Shown one piece after another: positions 54,828-64,000 of a DNA stretch of 64,000 nucleotides. Source of the DNA: Roridomyces roridus (lineage: Eukaryota; Basidiomycota; Agaricomycetes; Agaricales; Mycenaceae); the NCBI GenBank assembly GCA_029378245.1, contig JARKIF010000047.1:124001-188000 (forward strand), given 5' to 3'. The position numbers and the translations under genes are program-made. Below the pieces are notes generated by a model that saw only the letters and a program-made list of their open reading frames with translations, ran no database searches and was not told the origin of the DNA. Position 1 is the first letter of the stretch. Every line of letters starts with the position of its first letter.

Positions 54828-56979
54828 ATGACCATATCCTCCGATTTCCCTACCTTGCTCACTATCTGTGCTGTACTGGCACTGCTCCCACTTACCTCCA
54901 TGTACTTGCTGCGCAGGCGCCAGTCCAAATTGCCCCTCCCTCCTGGACCACCCAAACTTCCTCTCGTGGGCAATCTTTTCAATTATCCCTCAACCTTTGA
55001 ATGGGAGACGTACATGGAATGGAGCAGGATGTATGGTATGTCTCCAGGGCACCAATCGGATCAATGCCGACGCACTGACGGTCGACTTACAGACTCGGAC
55101 ATCCTGCATTTGGGCGTCGCGGGCCGATCCATCGTGGTTCTCTCCTCAAAGGATGCGGCCATGGACTTGCTTGAAAAAAGATCAGCTATCTATTCCGACA
55201 GGTCGGTTCTTATGAACATCGGCCTTGTCCTCGACTTGACTTGGAATAGACCACGGCTTCCTATGGTCAACGAATTGATGGGGTGGGACTTTAATTTCAG
55301 TATGGAAGCCGTATTTCATTCGAAATCGAGTCTAACAGCATCTGGATGGCAGCGATGCAGAAGTATGGTACGCTTCGCTTAATTCTCTCCTCACGCGACT
55401 TCTTATCTGTTACAGGTGATCACTGGTGTGTATTTGGTCCCTTATTAGGTGGATTATCATCCTGATACCCTCCCAGGCGAGCCCATCGTCGTCTATTCCA
55501 CGGCGTTTTCCACGAACAAGCCGCAAAAAAGTTTCTTCCCGCCCAACTGTCAGCAACGCACCAACTTCTTCGGCGCATGCTCCACACGCCGGAAGATTTT
55601 GTGGCTCACCTACGCCAGTATGTCGTCGTTCACTGTTTGTCTCCGACGCAGTCACAGCTCGAGTCTCAGCATGGCCGGGAGGTTGATAATGGAGACCGCA
55701 TATGGCATAGATGTCCTTCCACAAAACGATCCATACGTAAACCTGGCTGAAAAGGCACTCCATAGCCTCGCTTACGCTCTCGTACCCGGAAGATTCATTG
55801 TCGTGAGTGTCCCATTTCAATTTATTTCCGCCCTGCTAACGATTGTAGGACTCGCTGCCTGTGCTCAAATACATCCCGATGTGGTTCCCTGGTGCGGGAT
55901 TCCAACGCCTGGCGAAAGAGTGGAAAAATTTCGCAAACGAGATGATAGAAAAGCCCTACGCTGAGGCCAAGCTCAAAATCGTGAGTGACCAGGTTCGTAC
56001 ACAAATTGAACCTTAGTGATGATTGCCCCAGGCATCGGGAAACGCGCCCCACTCGTTTACCGCTAGCGCCCTCCAATCGTTGGAAGATTCCAACGACAAG
56101 GAATATCGGGAACGCGTGATCAAAGGCACAGCTGGGACGATGTACACGGCGGCGAGCGATACAACCGTGGCTGCTTTGAATACCTTCATTCTCGCTATGC
56201 TAGCCAACCCGGAGGCGCAGAAGAAAGCCCAAGCTGAGATCGACTCGGTGGTCAAACGAGGGCATCTGCCTGATTTCGACGACGAGGCGTCTTTGCCGTA
56301 TGTCACGGCTGTGTTCATGGAGGTTCTACGCTGGCAGCCTGTGACTCCAATCGGTGAGAGTCTGTCAGACCGCTTCTATTTGGACTTTTATTAAGCGTCG
56401 AGTGATGACCACCCAGGAATGCCGCATTGTGTCTCGGTCGAAGATGAGTATCGAGGATACAGGATCCCGGCAAACTCGACCGTGATAGCCAATATCTGGC
56501 AAGTCGGGGACTCCGACCATGAGATAGGACCTAACCCACCCCCTTTTCGAATCTCTCAGGGCTATTTTGCACGACGAGATCGTTTATCCCGACCCGTATA
56601 TTTTCAACCCCGAACGGTTCTTGCTCGACGGCAAGTTGAATTCTTCTGTACAATGGCCGGATGCGGCATTTGGTTTTGGGCGGAGGCAAGTCTGGCTAGC
56701 ATCATTCCGTGCGTTCAACGTACAACCACTAACTTAAAAGGTTATTTCAGAATCTGCCCTGGACGGCACATGGCGAAATCCTCGATCTGGATTGGCATCG
56801 CGTCCATTCTTGCGGCATTCGACATCACCAAGGAAGTAGGACAAGACGGTCAAGTTGTCGAACCGAGTTACGAGTATTTTGCTGCCATGGTTCTGATGCC
56901 GCTTCCTTTCCAATGCTCCATTAGGCCTCGGTCCAAGGAGGCTGAGGCTCTTATTCGAGCTACAGCAGATCAAGAGTAG
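54828..56979 (+). CDS. Cytochrome P450 monooxygenase, copy 3
   Basis: Met 54828 (MTISSDFPTLLTICAVLALL) gives an ER anchor, then KLPLPPGPPKLPLVGNLFN, PRLPMVNELMGWDFNF, ETAYGIDVLPQNDPYVNLAE and FPGAGFQRLAKEWK. The I-helix is YTAASDTTVAALNTF, ExxR in MEVLRWQP, NPERFLLDG and the canonical heme loop FGFGRRICPGRHMA. Ends ATADQE, TAG 56977-56979. Short introns throughout. The one after NIW has a GC donor (GCAAGT at 56499) and an AG acceptor just before GGCTATTTTGCACG. Convergent with an SDR 33 bp away. Related to, but distinct from, copies 1 and 2, which have CPARH. Substrate unknown. Confidence 0.9.
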
Positions 56980-57012
56980 TTGTTTGGTTCCTTTCAAGTT
57001 GTACATGCATTC

Positions 57013-58308
57013 TCAATCGAAGAAAGTCCCGCCGTTGATGGAAATCTGAATACCAAGAGTCAACATCCAAAATTCTCGGCTATAGCGAACCGACTAACCG
57101 TTTGCCCCGTGATAAACTGAGAATCCTTCGATACCAAAAATGACACCAGGCTCGCGATATCGTCTGGCATCCTGCATTTCTCTCAGTGAGAAGGAAAATC
57201 AATCAACCAGAGAGTGGACGAGGTAAATACCCGACGAGTCCCAACGGAGACATTTTCTTGAACTGCGGGTACAAATTACAATCAGGAGGGAGTCGATCGC
57301 AAGGGACCTCGCTTTAGCGGATGTAAGTACGCACCCGGTTGATAATTTCCTCGCGAGGAACTTCAGGGTACTCTGCTCCCACTACAGCGCGTGAAGCAAC
57401 ATCCAGGAGGAGGAAACGAGATAGACGACCCACTCATCTCCGTGTCGACGGCCCCAGGTCCGTACGCGTTTACCGTTATTCCGTTGTGAGGGCCAAATTC
57501 AAGGGCTGAGTCGCTGAATGATTGTTTGGTTCGGGCAAGGTGGATCTAGACTGACCAGCCGATTGAGTGAGGCCTCGAATGGCGAACTTTGACGCCGTGT
57601 ACGCAGATAAACAGGCTTTGCCTTCAAGCACCTGAGGTTAGATAGATCCCAATAAATTTTAGCTTTATAGCCCTGCCTTGTTTCCCAATGACAGAAGACG
57701 CGCCTACGATCCTTCCGCCCGTTCCTTGCTTCATCATTTGCAGGCCAGCGTATTTGTAACACAAAAACGTCCCGCGTGCGTTGATGTTCATAATCCTATC
57801 CCATTCTTGGACGTCCACTGCAGTAAGGGTTGGTGAGTCGACTAGCCAGCCAACCTGGATCCGGAATCCAAACGACGACGCACACTCAACGATTGGATCA
57901 TAACTGGCGACTCCCGCATTGGCCACCATCTTCATAAGAGTCAGACTGGGGATAAATGTAGGGAGTAAATGTAGCTGGATAAACGTACCGCATCGACTTT
58001 CCCATATGTCCTCACCACTTCATCAACCATGCCTTTTACCTCTCCATCCACAGAAACATCGGCGACATGCGCAGAACTCGACCGTCCCTTGGCCTTGATC
58101 TCTCCGACGAGTTCCGCCAATGCAAAGGCGTTACTCTGCACGTCATTGACAGCGACGTCCAACCCGTCGTCAGCGAGTCGGAGGGCGATGATTTTGCCGC
58201 TTCCTTTGCCTGGAGATTGGCTTGCCGTGAGCGAGGCATAGGGACAGAGCAGTTGATGAACCGACCGGCTCCAGTGACGATTGCGACACGATTGGAATTG
58301 GAAGACAT
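57013..58308 (-). CDS. Short-chain dehydrogenase/reductase (acetoin/butanediol dehydrogenase-like)
   Basis: An NAD(P)(H)-dependent oxidoreductase. After removing the first intron the N-terminus reads SNRVAIVTGAGKGSGKIIAL, a Rossmann TGxxxGxG loop. Then come DVSVDGEVKGMVDEVVRTYG, the NAG motif in MVANAGVASYDP, a catalytic Ser in GASSVIGKQG, the Tyr-x-x-x-Lys pair in AYTASKFAIRGL, and NAYGPGAVDTEM. The last exon is ISINGGTFFD with TGA at 57013-57015. At least six short introns. Sequence tone (VNAYxPG, NGG) fits diacetyl/acetoin reductases, but the substrate is uncertain. Placed between two P450 loci, convergent with copy 3. Confidence 0.87.
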
Positions 58309-58555
58309 GGGTAAGATAAGGGTGAGATCGCGGAGGTGCGGTTGGTATTTATATGGCTTTCAAAGAAGCCTGATCGGAAATTTAAAGGTCAGCAGTTCGC
58401 GGAAATAAGCGGCCCGACGGGTCCGGACTCGAATCACCGATCACGGAACAGAATTTCATCGACGGCGGGCCTCGACGGGCGATTGAGCTTCGTGTTGAAT
58501 ATGTGTACAACTTACAAGATACATACGGGAATCGGAATTCAGACTCTATCGAAGT
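58309..58555. other. Short spacer, SDR promoter to P450 pseudogene 3' end
   Basis: No gene; tatttatatgg near 58346-58357 (reverse strand) could be the SDR TATA region. Confidence 0.35.
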
Positions 58556-61500
58556 CTACTCTTGATCTGCTGTAGCTCGAATAAGAGCCTCGGCCTCCAT
58601 CGACCGAGGTTTGATACAACATTTGAAAGGGAGCGGCATCCTGTCGGTGCCTCGTAAGTAATTTATGAGAATGAACGGAGACTCGGACTCACCGAACTAT
58701 TGCAGCGAAATACTCATAACTCGGTTCAACAATTGTGCCGTCTTCTCCTACTTGCTTGGTGATGTCGAATGCCGCAAGAATGGATGCGACGGTAATCCAC
58801 ACCGAGGATATTCCAACGTGCCGTCCGGGGCAATGCCTGAATTGAGTAAATCTCAGTGGGTGTAGGAACTGACAAAGATGGACTTGCCTCCTCCCAAAGC
58901 CAAAAGCCGCATCTGGCCATTGAACAGAAGGATCCAACTTGCCGTCGAGCAGGAACCGTTCAGGTTTGAACGCATATGGGTCGGGATACACCGCCTGCAG
59001 TGCTTGATTGTAAGCAACGCCGAAATTACACAAGTTGAAACTGACTTCGTCATGCAAGATAGCCCTGAAAGCCAAGGGGCCTACAGAAACTACCGCACTG
59101 CTACCGCAGCGGCAGTTGCGGTAGTGGTGCGGCACGCAGCTGCGGTAGGTAAATTCACAGCAAGCTGTTTTATACCGTCGAACTCTTCCCTGTGCATGAA
59201 TTACTGGTGTATGTCACACTATTGTATCTCAAGTCCTGAGTCACCCACAATTGAGCCCGTTTCATCAGTTTTTTGAACTATCTTCATAGAGTTGGAGCCC
59301 CCCTCTACATGAGTCAGCCATTTAGGTAAAGGTATTGTATCTGGAGTCCCAAAGAACCCCGAATCGAACATAGATACATCAGGAAAACAAAATCCATCTG
59401 GCTGATCTGGCAGCAGATCAATCAGACGCGCCAGGCTGCCAGAACTGCATATGGCAGCATAATGACACGCATGGCGCCAGAATCGATTCTGGCACCACAA
59501 ATACACTACTGGTGGAGTATCAAAACCTATTGAATTTCGCATTGTACACAGATTACACGGGAACGGCGCCAACGGCGCGACTCTGGCGTCTGCCGACCAA
59601 GGCCGCACAAGCGGAAAAGATCGCGCGAGGCGATGCGGGGGAGGGAGGGAGGAAGGCAGCGCGAGGGCTCGAAACGATCCCGACCCGGGGGCGTGAGATG
59701 ATACGACGTGCTACATGAACAAGGGTGTGAGAAGCCGGAACGGTAACGAATATTAATGAATAGTGGACTCACCCTTCACCTGCATCACTTCTCCTTCGAC
59801 ACTGCCTACCCTTCGGACGGTCTTCTGAGCCAAGTGGTCCGACATTAGTGCCCGTGGCTTGAGCAGCTGCCTAGAAGGCCAGAGACCAGGAAGGAGCTCT
59901 TGTGTGTATCTTGAAAACCAATGAGGAGGACTTCAGGACGCGACGCAGAGTTTCTAGAGCCAAGTCATCGAGAAGTATCAAGAAGTGTGGCAGAATGGAT
60001 CCAAGAGGTCTTCAAGTTGTCTTGAGCATCGAAGGCGTCGAGACACAGGCATTGAGGAGCAATTGAAGGGTTGGCATCGTCGCGCGAGGGGAGAGAGGGA
60101 AGGAAGATGAGGGAAGAAGACAAGTGGTGCTGCGGGCGTTTGATCAACAATGGCGCAATTGTTGATCGGACTCGGATCTTCCGGACCACGTGCGTTCGGA
60201 CTTGTCGTTTTGAAGAATTCCATGGCTTCAAGGCACCTCAAGGCAGCGAGCCAGAGGATCTACTCGATGGCTCTCAAAGCGCAGAACGATCGCGCAGCTT
60301 GATACAGACGAATCTCTGTCAAGATTGTCAAAATCATTTTCGGCAGCTCGGGCGCCATGTCAACCAGACGAATCAGATGCTGCCAGAGCTCGCCAGATGC
60401 GCCAGATGGATTCAGTTTTGCTGATGTAATTGAATTTTTTGACTATACTTGCATACTTAAATCGGTCCAGTGCGGCACCTTGCGCTCAGCTGCGGCAAAG
60501 TACCACTTGCAGTGCGGCAGCTGAACGAAAAAGTTGCGGCAACTTTTTGGAAGCTGCGGCAAAGCGGTAACTGCCGCACCGCAGTGCGGTACCTAAGCGG
60601 CGTGACACTGCGGTAGTGTGACAGCAGAAGCGGCAGTTGTAAACTGCCGCACTTCTCTTCCAATTTTTTTTGGGGGCAAACACACATTTGGATAGGTCGT
60701 TCATTCTCACTCAACCCACCGGTGTCCGCTTCTCCATTCAACAGTTCAAACCCAAGATACAGCAATTTTAGGTAAACAAGTCAGAATCGGTCTCAACAGT
60801 CCGGCAGCTCCTCTGAGTCTGTTGCCGCCGTCCAAACGCCGTCCGGACACTCCCGGAGTTCACTCAAGCTCATCGGCAACATTTTTTTTCCAAAAAGCGG
60901 TAGCTGCGGTAGTTGCGCGCCACTTTGTGGAACTCATATTTTCCTGAGACCGATGTTCGAGGCAAACACGGTTTGTTTTACTCCCGGAATTGAGGTTGAG
61001 TCGTTTCATGCAGAACATTAATTCTCCGTAGACATAATCGAGGCCACGTTGTCTGCTATATTGTGACTGCAGCAGTCAAGCGGCAGTTTCAAAGGTTTCA
61101 AGTGACCCAACCCAAAATCGAACACGGTTCATCCATTTTTTGAAACTCTAAGTACATACGAGGGAAGGGATGTAAGAGTAGGTATTTGGGAGCGTGGTCC
61201 ACCGGGCGCAGAATCATGTCGGCGATGGTGATGGTTCAAGACAAGAAGTGCGTACCAAACAAGGTGACACAACATTCAAATCACTTCCGAGTCGCTGCCA
61301 ACTACATCCCGAGGCTTTCACAGAGAAGATCAGATCTAGCTTTGAGCCGACTGGAATGTATCAACTATTGTCGCTGCGACATGCCATTCGAAGGCTGAAC
61401 TACTAGCAAGGCTTGCAACTACTAGCAAGACTTGCATAAACACAATTCCTTATGTACTGCGGGCAAGCTGCCGGACGGTGCGTTTGTCTCGGACGCATTC

Positions 61501-62745
61501 ATGGCCAGCGGACATACGGGGGCCTCCCTACTACCCATTTGAACGCCTTTGGCTGCCCTCCGTCGTTCAAAACAGGCTCGCCTTCGAAGTACCCACTTTA
61601 GCCGATGTTGATTAAAAATTGAATTATCTCACGAGACACTCACTCTTTTGAAAAACGGCCACCGCGGGGTGATTCTCCCAATGAGAGGCTGACATTCCAG
61701 CTATTTGTTTCATTTTCAGTTTTACACTACCTTTAGGCAAACTGCCGCAGCTGCGACCAAAGCGTGACACTGCGGTAGTGTGACATCAGTGCGGCAGCAC
61801 GCGGTCCAGTGCGGTAGCTGCTGCGGCAGAAGTGCGGCAGTGCGGCAGTTTCTGTAAGCCCAAAGCCAAGGTGAGTCAGATTTCACCAACAATGACCACA
61901 GACTGAGACTTGCCAGGCATTCCCTATCACGATTGAGTTTGCTGGGATCCTGTACCCTCGATATTCATCTTCCACCGAGACAAAATGCGGGACCGCTGGG
62001 CATTAGTTAGGATGTGACAGCGTGATATAGACTGTCCAGACTCTCACCGATTGGAGTCGCGGGCTGCCAGCGTAGAACCTCCATGAACAGGGCTGTGACA
62101 TACGGCAAAGATGACTCGTCGTCGAAATCAGGTAGATGCCCCCGCTGGATCACCGAGTCGATCTCAGCTTGGGCTTTCTTCTGCGCCTCCGGGTTGGCCA
62201 GCATAGCTAGGAAGAATGTGATCAAAGCCGACACCGTCGTATCGCTGGCTGCGGTATACATCGTCCCAGCTGTGCCTTTGATCACGCTTTCGTGGTATTC
62301 CTTGTCGTCGTGATCATCCAACGATTTAAGGGCGATGGCAGTAAACGAATGGGGCGCATTTCCCGATGCCTGGCGTAATCATCACCAAGGTTCAATTTCT
62401 GGACGAACCTGGTCACTCACGATTTTGAGCTTGGCCTCGGCGTAGGGCTTCTCCATCATATCGCGCGCCAAGACCTTCCATTCTTTCGCAAGTCGCTGGA
62501 ATCCCGCACCAGGGAACCACCCCGGGATGTATTTGAGCATAGGCAGCGAGTCCTGCAATACTTGGTACGATGGATTTTGTTGAATTGGAATACGCACGAC
62601 AAGGAATCTTCCGGGTACGAGGGCGTAGGCGATGCTATGGATGGCCCTTTCAGCCAGGTTGACGTATGGATCGTTTTGTGGAAGGACATCTATGCCGTAT
62701 GCTGACTCCATTATCAACTTCCCGGACAAGCTGAGAACTCACCAG
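58556..62745 (-). pseudogene. Cytochrome P450 copy 4, 5'-truncated, with a transposon in an intron
   Basis: Close paralog of copy 3. The first recognisable exon begins at about 62735 (SGKLIMESAYGIDVLPQNDP). The N-terminal anchor, proline hinge and C-helix (about 200 residues) are missing, and sequence upstream of 62746 is unrelated. Downstream exons are well kept: FPGAGFQRLAKEWKVL, I-helix YTAASDTTVSALITF, MEVLRWQPATPIG, VEDEYRGYRIPANSIV, then a GC-donor intron holding the 2.8-kb element 59078-61861. Then AILHDEAVYPDPYAFKPERF, FGFGRR, CPGRHVGISS and ATADQE, TAG at 58556. It cannot make a complete P450. Confidence 0.85.
59078..61861. mobile_element. 2.8-kb TIR transposon inside a P450 intron
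   Basis: Flanked by AAAGCCAAGG at 59068-59077 and 61862-61871 (10-bp direct repeat; an 8-10-bp target duplication). Ends are inverted: GGCCTACAGAAACTACCGCACTG against GGGCTTACAGAAACTGCCGCACTG (minus strand). TGCGGCAG/GTGCGGTA motifs cluster at both ends and again at 60467-60660 and 60895-60915, as in hAT-type subterminal arrays. A shared gtgacactgcggtagtgtgaca occurs at about 60600 and 61765, so a second element may be nested. No intact transposase; frames such as the one at 59219-59608 (minus) are not recognised. Confidence 0.82.
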
Positions 62746-63730
62746 GGTGGCGCGTATAGCCCGCGTACCCCACCCGCGAATCCGCGGCTCATTGACCACC
62801 GATAATCTCCCAGCCGGGGAGAATAAAAAAGAAATCCAACTCAAATAGCGGATCGATTCAGGCGAATCGCATATGTAATCATTTGTTCACCGAAGTTGAC
62901 CTACTAATAGTAATTTGAATCCAGGCATAAACAAGGTGTGATTACTCACCTTTCCCTCCACTTGACCGTTTTGTTGCAGAAAAAAACCGTCGGTACGGGA
63001 ACACGCGAACGATCTACGGTTTGATGCTAGGTACTCGGGTTCTGTGAGTTTTACCAACGTCCCACCCATTCCCGTACCTGCCGTACCCGCGGGCGAGCCC
63101 GCACACCCGTGACGAACCTTGAGCGCTTGAGCACCCATGGGAGTGATATGGAGAGAATGAATTAGTAGAACCACAATTAGAAGAACATCTGGAGCTGTCG
63201 GCGCTTCTGAACACGTTTCTGAGGCAGACTTATCAGTGGTTGTATGAGAATAGATATTCTCGGAACCAGACGCTCGCAGTTGACGATCAGAAGGTCATTC
63301 ACAAGCCTCCGCAGTGCAAATCAGCAAGTTGGCTCTGCCAAGGTTTTTGGCCGAGCGGAGACCATAACTATCGCTTACGCCGTCACGTCCCAGTCTGTAT
63401 ATAGTATCTCAGTATCTCATGGATTCCGAATTGAATGCGAAAGACGAGATTTACACACGTCACAACGTCCCTGGCATACAACATCTCGGCGACGGGGCAC
63501 GGATTGGTCGAGAACTCCGAGGAAAGAATCTTGAGCCAGCAGCGAGATATCTGTCTGGTGGGTGCCGTGCTATGTGACTCAATCCGAGCGTGCTTCTGCA
63601 GTTGAGCGACCACGAGGAAGTCGACAGAAATCCAGAACTCAAAGCATCGGTTGAACGGGAAAGAAAATGAATCTAGAAAAGACAGCAATAGATCACAGCA
63701 CAGCAAACATGTAGAAAAGCCGAGAACCCT
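62746..63730. other. Breakpoint and spacer, no gene
   Basis: The sequence abutting the truncated P450 (cagggtggcgcgtatagcccgcg at 62749) and the GC-rich stretch ending about 63115 (gtacccgcgggcgagcccgcac) look like ends of an hAT-like element, but no target duplication is visible. Beyond that no gene is seen. Confidence 0.4.
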
Positions 63731-64000
63731 TCAAATAACAGAGACTTTCGGCCACTGATATTGCGGTCCCACCTACCCAGCCGCTTTCAGCCAACTCAAC
63801 AAAAAAGTAGAAAACACACACCTGCTGAATCGACATACTCGCAAGCCTATGACCCGCTTCAACAGCCTCGTCCAAATCCCTCCCCGCAACATAAGCGCCG
63901 AGGAACCCGCCGGCAAATGCATCACCCGCGCCATTCGTATCTACGATAAGCCCTGCGGGGACGGCGTGCGCCGGGTACGTTCGGGGACTGTCGGGCGCGG
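63731..64000 (-). CDS. ADO1: Adenosine kinase, C-terminal part (runs off the window)
   Basis: Phosphorylates adenosine to AMP in purine salvage, cytosolic. The exon 63822-64000 encodes LIVDTNGAGDAFAGGFLGAY, the PfkB-family signature 2 with the catalytic Asp in GAGD. EAVEAGHRLASMSIQQ follows. A 49-bp intron (63773-63821) leads to the last exon VGPQYQWPKVSVI with TGA at 63731-63733. The N-terminal two thirds lie beyond base 64000. The QQVGPQY-WP ending is typical of fungal adenosine kinases. Confidence 0.9.

Noticed and set aside
60460..60920. Repeated TGCGGCAG units considered as a CRISPR-like or satellite array
   Set aside because: Spacing is irregular and in both orientations; they are transposon subterminal motifs.

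Overview
The window is nuclear DNA of a filamentous basidiomycete, most likely a wood- or litter-decaying agaricomycete. The evidence is many short introns (about 45-60 bp, GT-AG, one GC-AG), an AA9 lytic polysaccharide monooxygenase carrying a fungal CBM1, a two-finger iron-type GATA factor, a small secreted Cys-rich family, CYP expansions and a large F-box family typical of that class. No bacterial or organellar features are seen.

Layout. 0.2-13.8 kb: secreted epoxide hydrolase, Zn2Cys6 regulator, AA9-CBM1 LPMO, a tandemly duplicated two-gene cassette of small Cys-rich proteins carrying two non-autonomous DNA transposons (one with a paralogous empty site, one Pack-MULE-like), and an S28 serine peptidase. 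14-19.4 kb: three intact F-box genes. 19.4-21.5 kb: degenerate tandem repeat, no gene. 21.5-26.2 kb: two convergent paralogous P450 genes. 26.9-27.5 kb: a convergent pair of intron-containing tRNA-Arg(ACG) genes, duplicated almost identically at 51.4-52.0 kb. 27.9-39.2 kb: a minus-strand F-box array, two intact and two broken, interspersed with an hAT-like MITE, a 1-kb insertion and a 2.4-kb non-coding repeat (R1). 39.6-42.5 kb: the GATA iron regulator. 43.8-51.4 kb: repeat copies R2 and R3 on the plus strand around another F-box gene. 52.4-54.1 kb: a divergent F-box gene. 54.8-62.7 kb: a P450, a short-chain dehydrogenase and a P450 pseudogene whose GC-AG intron holds a 2.8-kb transposon. The right edge holds the 3' end of adenosine kinase.

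How the parts fit. The epoxide hydrolase, LPMO, S28 peptidase and small Cys-rich proteins look secreted or surface-related. P450s plus SDR suggest oxidative or xenobiotic/secondary metabolism. The F-box proteins would act as substrate adaptors of SCF ubiquitin ligases. The F-box array, repeat R and tRNA-Arg blocks have been duplicated and rearranged together; repeat R starts inside the 5' end of F-box gene relics. That F-box/R/tRNA architecture is the most unusual feature here. Spliced gene models were deduced by eye from splice signals and paralog comparison; internal exon borders are approximate unless stated.
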